DNA from: Phaeodactylibacter sp.
GTDB taxonomy: Bacteria; Bacteroidota; Bacteroidia; Chitinophagales; Saprospiraceae
Reading direction: 5' to 3'
Assembly (NCBI GenBank): GCA_024102975.1
Contig: JAGFJD010000299.1
Span: 1-33,539, forward strand
Length of the DNA stretch: 33,539 nt
Shown here: one piece after another, positions 15,157 through 24,466 of the stretch
How the letters are laid out: each line of letters begins with the position of its first letter
Numbering within the stretch: the first letter of the stretch is position 1
The notes under the pieces: generated by a model
Seen by the model: the letters and a program-made list of their open reading frames with translations, nothing else
What the model was told of the DNA's origin: nothing
Database searches by the model: none
Position numbers and translations under genes: made by a program

Positions 15157-17148
15157 ATGAAAAGAACCTTAATTTTTATCGCGATTGCCCTAATGGCCGC
15201 CTGCCGCCAGGCGCCGACACCTCTCATTATCCACGTTGCCCCTGATGGGAAAACCGGTGTGCCGGGAACATCAGATCAACCAACGACCCTTGAATCCGCC
15301 AGAGATCAAATTCGCCGGCTCCATCAGGAAGGGGTCTGGCCGGCTAAAGGAGTTGTTGTAGAATTAAAAGAAGGGATTTACCATCTGGATGCTCCCCTGA
15401 AATTCGGCCCACAGGATGGCGGGCGGGCCGGCGGGCCGGTAACCTACCGGAGCGCTTCTTCGGGGCAGGCCATCCTGAGCGCAGGGCGAGCCGTTGCCGG
15501 CTGGAAAGCCGCCGGCGATAATTTATGGAAAACCACCCTTCCTGCCGTCGCTTCAGGCCAATGGTATTTCCGGCAGCTGTTTGCCGGGGGCAGGCGGCTC
15601 ACCCGTGCCCGCACGCCCAACGAAGGCTGGTTCTACGCCACCGGCCCGCTGGAAGAATATAAGGGCCTGATCCAGCCCTGGCAGTTCGGCAAAATGACCG
15701 AAGTGCGCCGCGACTACCCGGAAGCGATATGTGGTTTCGGGATTGAGGCAGGGGACCTGCGCCCCTGGCCTGATATGAAACAGGCCGAAGTGCTCTGGCT
15801 CAACAGCTGGGACGCTTCCTGGCATTCCATCCGCAGCCTCGACACCGTTGGTCGCGAGATCCGGTTCAACAGCCCGGCCAACTGGACGGTTGGCTTTTAT
15901 CCGGGCCTGCCGCGGTACAGGGTTGAAAATGTACGCGAAGCGCTCGACCAGCCTGGTGAATGGTACCTCAACAAAACTTCCGGAGAACTCTTCTACCTGG
16001 CTGAAGAAGGAGATAACCCCAATGAGATGAGTTTCTTCGCTCCGGTTTCAGAACAACTCCTGGTCATTGAAGGCAGCCCGGGAAAGCCGGTTGAACACCT
16101 GCAGTTTGAAGGCATCCGGTTCAGCCATACCGCTTACCCGATGGGGATCTACGCCCACACCGTACACCAGGAAGACATAAAGCCGCCTTACACCAGCCTG
16201 TTCTGGGACTGGCCGGCTCATGCCCGCAGGTTATATCCGGATTGGCCCACGGATTTTCTGCCCGGATATACAGAACCACAAGCGGCAGTGCATGCCGGCC
16301 AGGCTATTGAGATGCGTTTTGCCGGGCATGTCGGCTTTCGTTATTGCACCTTCAGCCAATTGGGCGCTCACGCTGTCAGGTTTGGCAAAGGAACGCGCCA
16401 CTCCTTTATTGAGAACTCTGCTTTTGAGGACCTGGGCGGCGGCGGCGTATACATCGGCATGCCCATTTCCGATTACCGCATCGCCGGGCTGAAAGAGGAA
16501 GAAACGCCGGCTTTTAACCGTATAGAACGCAATCAAATCCGGCACGGGGGCAAAGTGCATCCCGGAGCGGTAGGCCTATGGCTGGCTCAGGCCCACGACA
16601 ATCAAATCCTGAACAATGAGATCGCCCACTTCGGCTATTCCGGCGTCAGCATCGGCTGGACCTGGGGCAGCAAAGAGAGCTATGCCAGGGACAATATCTT
16701 CGCCCGCAACGAAATCCACCACGTCATGGAAGTGCTGGCCGACGGGGGGGCATTCTACTCCCTGGGCATACTTCCCGGCAACGTCTACCGGGAGAACTAC
16801 ATCCACCACGTCAGCCGCGATCCGGGGGCAATAGGCTCTCATAACAACGGCATGTTCTTCGACGAAGGCAGCGCCGGCATCCGCGTGGAGAGCAATGTGA
16901 TCCACGATATTGCCGATGAAGTCATCCGCTTCAATGCCAGCCACGACAGCAGTTTCGTCTTTGCGAATAATTATTTTGATGTGGACTCCATACAGGTGAA
17001 GGCCAATTACGACTACAATACCCTGGAGGCTGCCAACGATGCAAAGTACGTCAGGATACGCATCCCCGGCAACCATTACGGCGTAAAACCGGGAACTGAA
17101 GCATTTCCAACCGAGATAGCCGCCCGGGCCGGGGCCAGAAAAAACTAA
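15157..17148 (+). CDS. Right-handed beta-helix lipoprotein, GH141-like (possible alpha-L-fucosidase)
   Basis: The 663-aa surface or periplasmic lipoprotein has a lipobox LMAAC with Cys16. The N-terminal HVAPDGKTGVPGTSDQPTTLESARDQIRRL and VELKEGIYHLDAPLKFGPQDGG resemble the start of GH141 enzymes, whose Bacteroides member BT1002 is an alpha-L-fucosidase; other members are xylanases. A central region with WLNSWDASWHSI and RYRVENVREALDQPGEWYLN is followed by right-handed parallel beta-helix repeats (about 330-640) rich in N-x-I/F turns (IENSAFEDLGGGGVYIG, NRIERNQI, NQILNNEIAHFGYSGVSIG, RNEIHHVME). It is 2 nt upstream of the esterase-like gene and divergent from the fucose operon. The GH141 call is by eye; another beta-helix glycosidase or lyase remains possible. 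Confidence 0.7.
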   Translation: MKRTLIFIAIALMAACRQAPTPLIIHVAPDGKTGVPGTSDQPTTLESARDQIRRLHQEGVWPAKGVVVELKEGIYHLDAPLKFGPQDGGRAGGPVTYRSASSGQAILSAGRAVAGWKAAGDNLWKTTLPAVASGQWYFRQLFAGGRRLTRARTPNEGWFYATGPLEEYKGLIQPWQFGKMTEVRRDYPEAICGFGIEAGDLRPWPDMKQAEVLWLNSWDASWHSIRSLDTVGREIRFNSPANWTVGFYPGLPRYRVENVREALDQPGEWYLNKTSGELFYLAEEGDNPNEMSFFAPVSEQLLVIEGSPGKPVEHLQFEGIRFSHTAYPMGIYAHTVHQEDIKPPYTSLFWDWPAHARRLYPDWPTDFLPGYTEPQAAVHAGQAIEMRFAGHVGFRYCTFSQLGAHAVRFGKGTRHSFIENSAFEDLGGGGVYIGMPISDYRIAGLKEEETPAFNRIERNQIRHGGKVHPGAVGLWLAQAHDNQILNNEIAHFGYSGVSIGWTWGSKESYARDNIFARNEIHHVMEVLADGGAFYSLGILPGNVYRENYIHHVSRDPGAIGSHNNGMFFDEGSAGIRVESNVIHDIADEVIRFNASHDSSFVFANNYFDVDSIQVKANYDYNTLEAANDAKYVRIRIPGNHYGVKPGTEAFPTEIAARAGARKN

Positions 17149-17150
17149 CT

Positions 17151-18158
17151 ATGAGAAAAACCATTGTAATTTTTCTGCTGCTGCAATGCCTTTCCTTTTT
17201 TTCAACCGACGCACAGGAGTATATCTTCATCAAACCCGACGATCAGCGTATCGCTTACACCGGCAGGGTACTCCTGAAAAGCCCGGATGAGGCCTGCATA
17301 GGCTGGCCCGGCGTCCAGATAAGCCTTGCTTTCGAAGCAGACACTCTTTTTGCTCATTTCGGAGACCTCCGGCAGGATAGCCTGCGGGGAGCTTTTACAA
17401 CCAATTACTACAATGTTTTTCTCGACGATTCGCTGCATTCCATAGTCAATATTTCCGGCCTGGATACCATTTTCTGTTTTACCGGCTGGAACAAAGGGCC
17501 CCACCGCATCACTTTTTTTAAGAGGACAGAAGGCTTGTTCGGGACAGACGCCTTCCTCGGTTTTCAGCTTTCTGCGTCCGGCAGGGTTTTCTCTCCGGAG
17601 AAAAACAAACCCTGGATAGAATTCATCGGAAACTCCATCACCGCCGGTTACGGCAACGAAGGAGAAAGCCAGCATTGCAGGTTTTCGGCGGAAACTGAGA
17701 ACCACTACCTAAGTTATGCCGCCCTGGCGGCCCGCGAACTGGGCTACGCCCACACGGCCATCTGCTGGTCGGGCCGCGGAATACTCTGGAATTACGACGG
17801 CTCGAGCGATGGCACGCTTTTCAGCCTCTGGGAACAGGCACTGCCTTTGGATACGGCGCTGAAGTGGCCTTTCGCAGGGCCTGCGCCCGAAGCGGTAGTG
17901 GCAAACCTGGGAACGAACGACTTTGCCAAAGGCATTCCCGATTCCACGGCATTTGTCAACCGTTATGTAGCTTTCCTGCAAAAGATCAGGGAAAATTACC
18001 CGGAAGCGGATATCTTCTGCATCAATGGCCCAATGCTCCAGGATGAAAAAAGAGAAAAACTGGGCGCTTTTCTCCAGGCAATATCGCTTAACTTTGGCCG
18101 TCAGAGCAAGTCAATTCGCTATAAATCATACAAATTGATTGATAATGTTCTCAAATAA
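17151..18158 (+). CDS. CE2-type SGNH carbohydrate esterase, apparently truncated at the C-terminus
   Basis: The 335-aa secreted protein has a signal peptide ending near FFSTDAQ. An N-terminal jelly roll (about 25-140: YTGRVLLKSPDEACIGWPGVQISLAF, FTGWNKGPHRITFFKRTEG) and an SGNH hydrolase domain are arranged as in CE2 acetyl-xylan esterases. The nucleophile Ser162 lies in EFIGNSITAGYGNEG and the block III Asn in ANLGTND (251-257). The expected C-terminal Asp-x-His block (like CDWHPS) is absent: after LGAFLQAISLNF the protein ends in SKSIRYKSYKLIDNVLK, read from DNA that belongs to the end of convergent xylA (33-bp overlap). So the catalytic His is missing and the gene is probably 3'-truncated. 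If active, it would deacetylate xylan or a similar glycan. Confidence 0.75.
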   Translation: MRKTIVIFLLLQCLSFFSTDAQEYIFIKPDDQRIAYTGRVLLKSPDEACIGWPGVQISLAFEADTLFAHFGDLRQDSLRGAFTTNYYNVFLDDSLHSIVNISGLDTIFCFTGWNKGPHRITFFKRTEGLFGTDAFLGFQLSASGRVFSPEKNKPWIEFIGNSITAGYGNEGESQHCRFSAETENHYLSYAALAARELGYAHTAICWSGRGILWNYDGSSDGTLFSLWEQALPLDTALKWPFAGPAPEAVVANLGTNDFAKGIPDSTAFVNRYVAFLQKIRENYPEADIFCINGPMLQDEKREKLGAFLQAISLNFGRQSKSIRYKSYKLIDNVLK

Positions 18159-19463
18159 TTCCTGTTGGCCGGAACGCGGTTCCGGTTCGGGGTTATTCCG
18201 GCCGATCTTCGCGAGTTGTACCAGGTTTAAGTTTCCGGAAGAGAAGTCTCGCCCGGCACCTGATTCAAAAGAAGCGTAACGAGCCGAACGCAGCTGCCCG
18301 TAACGGGAATTCTCCAGAATGGAGTTGGCGGCCAGTAATGCCCTGGCAAAAACATCCATACCCCCAATATGGGCGTGGAAGATATCCTCCAGGTTAGTGC
18401 TGTTGCGACGTGTTTTGGCGTCAAAGTTGACGCCGCCTCCCTTCAGGCCGCCAGCTTCCAGCAGGACTAAAAGAGCCTGGGTAAGCTCGTAGATGTTAAC
18501 CGGGAACTGGTCCGTGTCCCACCCATTTTGATAATCGCCCCGGTTGGCATCAATACTGCCCAGAAGGCCGGCATTGGCAGCTACCTGAAGTTCGTGCTGA
18601 AAAGTGTGCTGTGCCAAAGTAGCATGGTTGACCTCGATATTGAGGTTGAAATCATCCATTAAACCGTATTCCCGCAGAAAGCCGATTACGGTAGCGGCAT
18701 CGAAATCGTATTGATGCTTGGTGGGCTCCATGGGCTTGGGTTCTATGAAGAAATTACCCTGAAAGCCGTTTTGACGAGCGTAGTCTTTGGCCATATGAAG
18801 AAATCGGGCCAAATGATCCAGCTCTTTTTTCATGTCCGTATTCAAAAGCGACAGATAGCCTTCCCGCCCTCCCCAGAAGACGTAATTTCCGCCGTTCAAC
18901 TTCATGGTTGCATCGAGGGCCATTTTTACCTGGGCGCCAGCCCTCGCCACCACTGCAAAATCAGGGTTGGTTGCCGCTCCGTTCATGTAAACGGGATGGC
19001 TAAAGAGATTGGCGGTGCCCCAAAGGACTTTCACTCCCGAGCCTTTCATTTTTTCTAAGGCATAGTCGGTTATTTTTTCCAGCCGGCCTTCGAATTCAAC
19101 CAGAGAGCTGCCCTCGTCCACCAGATCGACGTCGTGAAAGCAAAAAAAGGACGCCCCCAGTTTGGTCATAAACTCGAAAGCAGCATCCATTTTATCCCTC
19201 GCCCGGCCCAGCGGATCGGATGCTTCCAGCCAGGGAAACTGCTTGGAAGGCGACCCAAAAGGATCGCCGCCGGTATTGCAGAACGTATGCCAGTAAGCCA
19301 CCGCAAAGCGGAAATGCTCGGCCATACTTTTACCTGCCACGATACGCCCGGGCTCATAGTATTTGAATGCGAAAGGGTTATCCGACTCAGGCCCCTCAAA
19401 ATGGATGGGGCCAATGCCTTTAAAAAATTCTTTCTGCCCGATGATGATCTCTCTCTTTTCCAT
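18126..19463 (-). CDS. xylA: Xylose isomerase
   Basis: The 445-aa cytoplasmic enzyme interconverts D-xylose and D-xylulose. Class II XylA motifs are present: YYEPGRIVAGKSMAEHFRFAVAYWHTF, FFCFHDVDLVDEG with the active-site His and Asp, FWGGREGYLSLLNTDM, FFIEPKPMEPTKHQYDFD with metal-binding Glu, NIEVNHATLAQHTFQHEL with metal-binding Glu/His, and GSIDANRGDYQNGWDTDQFP with the Asp ligands. I take the ATG at 19463 (MEKREIIIGQKEFF), because the 14 residues upstream (MAPVIKKTIIKIRP) are not family-like. It is a single minus-strand gene flanked by plus-strand glycan genes, and its 3' end overlaps the truncated esterase gene. No xylulokinase is next to it. Confidence 0.96.
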   Translation of the reverse strand: MEKREIIIGQKEFFKGIGPIHFEGPESDNPFAFKYYEPGRIVAGKSMAEHFRFAVAYWHTFCNTGGDPFGSPSKQFPWLEASDPLGRARDKMDAAFEFMTKLGASFFCFHDVDLVDEGSSLVEFEGRLEKITDYALEKMKGSGVKVLWGTANLFSHPVYMNGAATNPDFAVVARAGAQVKMALDATMKLNGGNYVFWGGREGYLSLLNTDMKKELDHLARFLHMAKDYARQNGFQGNFFIEPKPMEPTKHQYDFDAATVIGFLREYGLMDDFNLNIEVNHATLAQHTFQHELQVAANAGLLGSIDANRGDYQNGWDTDQFPVNIYELTQALLVLLEAGGLKGGGVNFDAKTRRNSTNLEDIFHAHIGGMDVFARALLAANSILENSRYGQLRSARYASFESGAGRDFSSGNLNLVQLAKIGRNNPEPEPRSGQQELFENIINQFV

Positions 19464-19675
19464 AGGCCTGATCTTGATAATAGTTTTTTTAATTACTGGT
19501 GCCACCTGGTGGAGAACTGATGCGAATAAATGAAGAAGATATTACTAAAAAAAAACCTCCCGCCTGAAAACGATCCCGGTAACGGTTTTTCAATGGGTTC
19601 CTTTAATTTGCGGAAATGCGATGTTTAATTTTAAAGCATGGCTTAACAGTTTCCGAATAGAATGAGCATTAATAA

Positions 19676-21334
19676 ATGAAGCGAATTATAATTGCACTGG
19701 TTTTTTTTGGCGAAGTGGCTTTACTTTCTTTTGGCTGTGTTTCAACGTCCCGACACGCCTATCAGGGGACGCTCCCCATGCAGGCACCCTTCGCCGGCCT
19801 GGACACCCTGTGCGCCAACGACTGGTGGAACCGCGCCCCGACGGGTATCATCAACCTGAAAGTGCCCCGGGATCAAGTCATTGCTTTCGGCATTTATACG
19901 GTTTCCAACAACACCCTGAAGCTGTCCGCGCAGCTGTTTCCGCTCTATCCGGAAGAAACGCGGGAGGTTCGCCTGGAAATCAAAGAGGGGGGGCGATGGA
20001 AGGAGGTACAGCGCCGGAAAGCGAACGACATCGGCTGGTCTGTCCTTTTCCGGGTAGAGAACTGGAATTCTGCTGAAAACACCTTCTACCGGCTGCGGCA
20101 CGGGAAAAAAGCCATTTTTGAGGGCCTAATCCGGGAGGATCCCGTTGATAAGGAAGAGATCACCCTGGCCGCCCTTTCCTGCAATTCCAACCGGGACCGC
20201 GGCATGCGGGAGAACTACGTCCGCAACATCAACCACCAGGATCCCGACCTGGTATTCTTTGCCGGCGACCAGTCGTACGACCATACCGAACACACTGCCG
20301 CCTGGCTGAAATTCGGCCTGCAATTCCGCGAGGTATTCCGCAACCGCCCCTGCATTGCCATCCCTGATGACCACGATATCGGACAGGGCAACCTGTGGGG
20401 CGAAGGGGGAAAAAAGTCGAATACGCCGGAAGGGGATGACGGCGGTTACTACTACCACCCCGAGTATGTAAAAATGGTGGAACGCTGCCAGACGGCCCAC
20501 CTGCCGGATCCCTACGACCCCACCCCGGTGGAACAGGGCATCGGCGCCTACTACACGCGCCTGTTGTGGGGTGGCGTGGACTTTGCGATCATCGAAGACC
20601 GCAAGTTCAAATCGGGGCCCAAGGGCAAGATTCCGCAGCAGGGCCCGAGACCCGACCACATCCGCAACCCGGATTACGACCCTGCTTCCATTGACCTGGA
20701 GGGGCTTACACTGCTGGGAAACCGCCAACTGCTTTTCCTCGAAGACTGGGGCAGGCAATGGGAAGGCGTAGCTATGAAAGCGGTATTATCACAGACCGGC
20801 TTCTGCGGCGGCGCCCACCTGCACGGTTCCAAAGACAACCGCCTGCACGCCGACCTGGATTCCAACGGCTGGCCCCAAACCGGGCGCAATAAAGCCCTGA
20901 GTGCCATCCGGGCAGCCAATGCCGTCCACATCGCAGGCGACCAGCACCTGGCCACCGTCTTACAGCATGGCATCGAGGCATACGGCGACGGCCCCTGGGC
21001 ATTCGTCGTGCCCGCCATCGTCAACAATTACTACAGCCGCTGGTGGCAACCGCTGGAAGAAGAACTGGCGGACAGCCCGCTGCTGCACAATCCGCTTCCC
21101 TGGACCGGCAACTTCACCGACGGCTTCCACAACAAGATCACCATGCACGCTTATGCCAACCCGGACAGCCCCTCCAACGGCGCCGGCTACGGGTTGATCC
21201 GTTTCAATAAACCCAATAAAACGGTTACTTTTGAATGCTGGCCCAGGAACGCCGATGTGACAGCCCCCGGTGCCCGGCAATTTACCGGCTGGCCCATCAC
21301 CATAAAACTACAGGATAACCATGGATCGAAATAA
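19676..21334 (+). CDS. PhoD-like (alkaline phosphatase D family) phosphoesterase lipoprotein
   Basis: The 552-aa exported protein has a lipobox SFGC (Cys about 21). The core is a metallophosphatase of the PhoD type: LAALSCNSNRDRG, FFAGDQSYDHTEHT, CIAIPDDHDIGQGNLWGEGG, FAIIEDRKFKSGP and VHIAGDQHLATVLQHG, together holding the Asp, Asn and His metal ligands. The N-terminal 150 residues form a beta-rich domain (RAPTGIINLKVPRD, LYPEETREVRLEIKEGG). Such proteins release phosphate from phosphodiesters, but homologues of this branch are common beside sulfatases in marine glycan loci, so the substrate may be a decorated polysaccharide (inference). It is the first gene of the long plus-strand run; the sulfatase start overlaps its end by 14 bp. 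Confidence 0.88.
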   Translation: MKRIIIALVFFGEVALLSFGCVSTSRHAYQGTLPMQAPFAGLDTLCANDWWNRAPTGIINLKVPRDQVIAFGIYTVSNNTLKLSAQLFPLYPEETREVRLEIKEGGRWKEVQRRKANDIGWSVLFRVENWNSAENTFYRLRHGKKAIFEGLIREDPVDKEEITLAALSCNSNRDRGMRENYVRNINHQDPDLVFFAGDQSYDHTEHTAAWLKFGLQFREVFRNRPCIAIPDDHDIGQGNLWGEGGKKSNTPEGDDGGYYYHPEYVKMVERCQTAHLPDPYDPTPVEQGIGAYYTRLLWGGVDFAIIEDRKFKSGPKGKIPQQGPRPDHIRNPDYDPASIDLEGLTLLGNRQLLFLEDWGRQWEGVAMKAVLSQTGFCGGAHLHGSKDNRLHADLDSNGWPQTGRNKALSAIRAANAVHIAGDQHLATVLQHGIEAYGDGPWAFVVPAIVNNYYSRWWQPLEEELADSPLLHNPLPWTGNFTDGFHNKITMHAYANPDSPSNGAGYGLIRFNKPNKTVTFECWPRNADVTAPGARQFTGWPITIKLQDNHGSK

Positions 21335-23042
21335 ACGCCTGCTCTTTTTTTTCTTGCTGATTGCCGCCTGTACCTGCCTCCAGGCACAACAACGCCCCAA
21401 CATCGTCTGGATCCTTGCCGAAGACCTCAGCCCGCGCCTCGGCGCTTACGGCGACCGGGTAGCCCGTACGCCTAATATAGACAAACTGGCGAAGGAAGGC
21501 GTCCGGTACACCAAACTCCATTCGGTATCGGGCGTGTGCGCCCCCAGCCGCTCGGCCCTGGTAAGCGGAATGTATCCCACTTCTATCGGAACCCATAACA
21601 TGCGCACCCGCGATTTTCGCTACCATGCCGTGCCGCCGCCCCACGTCAAGGGTTTTACCGAGTACCTGCGGGCGGCGGGCTACTATTGCATCAATTTCGA
21701 TAAAACGGACTACCAATGGGGAGAACCGATGACCATGTGGGACGAGAGCAGCCGGAATGTCCACTGGAATAAACGAACGGAGGGCCAGCCTTTTTTCGCC
21801 CTCATCAACATCTTCACTACTCACGAGTCACAGGTCTGGTACCGGCAAACCAATTCGCAAACGCCCGACCCGGATGCAGTGGAGCTGCCGCCCTATGCTC
21901 CACAGAGCCCTATCGCCCGCTGGGAGTTCCAGCGCAGCTATCTGGGCGAACGCAAGCTGGACCAGTCCTACACCGACCCGAAGAGAGTCCCCCTGCCCCC
22001 ATTCTATCCGGATAACCCCATCATCCGCAGAGACATCGCCCGCCACTACGACAACATTGCCCTGTGCGACCAGCAGGTAGGCGCTGTGGTGGATGCCCTG
22101 GAAAAGGACGGCCTGCTGGACAATACCATCATCATCTTTTTTGGCGACCACGGCGATGGCCTGCCCCGCATGAAGCGGGAAATCTACGACACCGGACTGA
22201 AGACGCCCCTCATCATCCGCTGGCCGGATCAGCGCAAGGCCGGTACGGTAGACGATCAGTTGCTCAGTTTTGTCGACATGGCCCCAACCACCTTGTCGCT
22301 GGCGGGCGTGGAGCCGCCGGCTCATATCCAGGGGCAGGCTTTTGCCGGGCCCTTCGCCGCCAAAATAGAACGGCAATACATCTATGCCGCCCGCGACCGC
22401 ATGGATTTTCACCTGGACACGCGGCGGGCGGTAAAAGACAAGCGCTTCAAATACATCAAAAACTATTTTCCGGAACGGCCCTACATCGGCGATATCGCCT
22501 ACCGGCGCAATATGGGGCTGATGCGGGAACTCATCCGCCTCCATGAGGAAGGAAAATTAGATGCAGTGCAGGAATTGTGGTTTCGCCAAACCAAACCGGA
22601 GGAGGAACTCTACGACATCGCCGCCGACCCGTGGGAAGTGAACAACCTGGCGGAGAACCCTCAATACCAGAAAGAGCTGGAGCGCCTCCGCCAGGCACAT
22701 ACCGATTGGCAGGAAAAATTCGGCGACCTGGGCATGATGCCAGAGCCGGAACTCATCGGGAAAATATGGCCCGGGGGCATTCAGCCCCTTACCGGACAAC
22801 CAGCCATCATGGCAGAGAAGCTGCCTGGCGGAAAATTGCGGTTAGTCATCACTTCCGCCACAGAAGGAGCCTCCATCGCCTACACCACACAGCAGGGAAC
22901 CGCGCCCGGATGGCCGCACTGGAAACTCTACACCGGGCCGACGGAGATCGGCATGCCGGAAAGCGGCATCATCCGCGCTATGGCAATCCGGTACGGATAT
23001 CAGCATAGCCCGGAGGCGGCGCTGGCACTTATTCAAAAATGA
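21321..23042 (+). CDS. Secreted S1-family sulfatase
   Basis: The 573-aa protein has a signal peptide (LLFFFLLIAACTCLQAQ) and then RPNIVWILAEDLSPRLGAYG with metal-binding Asp. The formylglycine signature CAPSR (73-77, within SGVCAPSRSALVSGMYP) needs an activating enzyme that is not in the window. Further family parts are IGTHNMRTR, IFFGDHGDGLPRMKREIYDTGLKTPLIIRWP and the DIAADPWEVNNLA block near 430. The C-terminal 80 residues (KLRLVITSATEGASIAYTTQ, WKLYTGP) look like a chitobiase/hexosaminidase C-terminal beta domain. It removes sulfate esters from a glycan. It overlaps PhoD by 14 bp and the GH43 gene by 4 bp (ATGA). The natural substrate is probably a sulfated fucose- or xylose-containing polymer (inference). 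Confidence 0.95.
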   Translation: MDRNKRLLFFFLLIAACTCLQAQQRPNIVWILAEDLSPRLGAYGDRVARTPNIDKLAKEGVRYTKLHSVSGVCAPSRSALVSGMYPTSIGTHNMRTRDFRYHAVPPPHVKGFTEYLRAAGYYCINFDKTDYQWGEPMTMWDESSRNVHWNKRTEGQPFFALINIFTTHESQVWYRQTNSQTPDPDAVELPPYAPQSPIARWEFQRSYLGERKLDQSYTDPKRVPLPPFYPDNPIIRRDIARHYDNIALCDQQVGAVVDALEKDGLLDNTIIIFFGDHGDGLPRMKREIYDTGLKTPLIIRWPDQRKAGTVDDQLLSFVDMAPTTLSLAGVEPPAHIQGQAFAGPFAAKIERQYIYAARDRMDFHLDTRRAVKDKRFKYIKNYFPERPYIGDIAYRRNMGLMRELIRLHEEGKLDAVQELWFRQTKPEEELYDIAADPWEVNNLAENPQYQKELERLRQAHTDWQEKFGDLGMMPEPELIGKIWPGGIQPLTGQPAIMAEKLPGGKLRLVITSATEGASIAYTTQQGTAPGWPHWKLYTGPTEIGMPESGIIRAMAIRYGYQHSPEAALALIQK

Positions 23043-24466
23043 GAACAGATGAGTCTATGGAAAAGATGGAATACATGGAAATGCGTAGAAATCCAGTAGA
23101 AATATTCCCGCCGTGGAATAACCGCCTGGCGAATTCCACAGGGCCCACCTGGCGCTTGTTTGGGCTTCATTTCCTCATTTCAACGCTCATCTATGCATCT
23201 CCGGCTGCTGCCGGCCTTATCCAGAACCCCATCCTTCCCGGCTTCAACCCCGATCCGGACATCATCCGGGTGGGCGATGATTATTACATTGCCACCACTA
23301 CTTTCGAATGGTTTCCCGGAGTAAACATCTATCATTCGAAGGACCTGGCCAACTGGAGGCTGGCCTGCCGCCCGCTTTCCGAAGAGCACATTCGCCTGAG
23401 CGGCGTACCCAATTCCGGAGGCAATTACATCCCCTCCCTTGCGTATAACGAACGGGACAGCCTGTTCTATCTGGTATATTCGAATGTGCTGGGCCGCGAC
23501 TGGCCCCTGATGAGCATGCGAAGCTACGTCACAACGGCCAGAAAAATCGAGGGCCCCTGGTCCGATCCCGTATACCTGAACAGCGCCGGATTCGACCCCG
23601 CTCTTTTTTTCGCGCCGGATGGGAAGGCTTATCTGATCAATATGGTGCTGGATTATCGTTCGGATTTGCAAATGCCCGGATTTTTGTTGCAGGAATACGA
23701 CTGGCGCAGCCAGAAACTGATTGGAGAAGCGAAAATGATCTTTCACCTGGAAAACTACGATAAGAAGTACCGGTACGCCTTCCCCGAAGGCCCGCACCTG
23801 TACTTTCACAATGGCTGCTATTACCTCCTCTTTGCCGCCGGCGGTGGACTGCCTGTGGATTTTCAGTCTTTGCGCGAACCCATGGATAGCACCTGGCTGT
23901 CGCTACACCTCAAGCCGGGATTTTTATCCATCCGGGGCCGGCAACCCATTACCTCCCTTACCGGCCAGAGCCTCGTTGCCCGGCGATGGACGTCCCTGGA
24001 CTTCGAAGCAGAAACTGCCCTGGAATTTCAGCCGGAGCATTTCCTGCAAATGGCGGGCCTTGCCCTCTTTTACGATACGGAGGATTTTCAGTTCGCCTAC
24101 ATTTCTCATGACGAAAAAAAAGGCCGGGTAGTCCGCCTGCTTCAGCGGAGCAAGGATAAAGGCTGGGAAAAATTCAATGAATACGAAAACGATATACCGG
24201 AACAAGGCCAGGTGAAATTTAAGGTGCGTGTGGAGGATGGCGCCGCCCTGTTCTTTTTTGCTCTGAAAGATAAGGATTTTGAAGCCCTGGGCCCCGCCCT
24301 GTCTATCGCTCACCTGAGCGATGAAGGAGTAAATGGGGACAAAAACGGGTTCACCGGCGCTTTTGTTGGGCTTTCGGTGCAGGACCGCCTGTACGAGAGT
24401 TGCTGGGCAGAGATCGATTATTATGATTACCGCAGCCTGGCCGAACATAAAAATAATCCAGAATAA
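23039..24466 (+). CDS. GH43 glycosidase (beta-xylosidase/arabinofuranosidase-like) with internal deletion
   Basis: The 475-aa exported protein has a hydrophobic signal near 40-58. The GH43 propeller begins IQNPILPGFNPDPDIIRVGDDYYIATTTFEWFPGV. The three catalytic sites are present: general base in NPDPD (D72), pKa modulator in GFDPALF (D186), general acid in PEGPH (E250). At about residues 266-272 (near 23840) the sequence jumps from YYLLFAAGGG straight to LPVDFQSLREPMDSTWLSLHLKPGFLSIRGR. That second part is the C-terminal concanavalin-like domain of this GH43 subfamily. About 100-120 residues of propeller (blades 4-5, normally with GH-x-DLV and GRET motifs) are therefore missing in frame. Activity is doubtful. 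It overlaps the sulfatase by 4 bp and directly abuts the next SDR. Confidence 0.85.
   Translation: MRTDESMEKMEYMEMRRNPVEIFPPWNNRLANSTGPTWRLFGLHFLISTLIYASPAAAGLIQNPILPGFNPDPDIIRVGDDYYIATTTFEWFPGVNIYHSKDLANWRLACRPLSEEHIRLSGVPNSGGNYIPSLAYNERDSLFYLVYSNVLGRDWPLMSMRSYVTTARKIEGPWSDPVYLNSAGFDPALFFAPDGKAYLINMVLDYRSDLQMPGFLLQEYDWRSQKLIGEAKMIFHLENYDKKYRYAFPEGPHLYFHNGCYYLLFAAGGGLPVDFQSLREPMDSTWLSLHLKPGFLSIRGRQPITSLTGQSLVARRWTSLDFEAETALEFQPEHFLQMAGLALFYDTEDFQFAYISHDEKKGRVVRLLQRSKDKGWEKFNEYENDIPEQGQVKFKVRVEDGAALFFFALKDKDFEALGPALSIAHLSDEGVNGDKNGFTGAFVGLSVQDRLYESCWAEIDYYDYRSLAEHKNNPE

Noticed and set aside
18126..18158. Translational fusion or regulatory overlap between the esterase and xylA as a designed arrangement
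   Set aside because: Convergent overlap with a missing esterase motif is more simply explained by a deletion.
19560..19675. Bacteroidota promoter before the PhoD gene at TTAATTTG
   Set aside because: The -7 box has a mismatch in a key position and there is no TTG at the right spacing; not strong enough to list.
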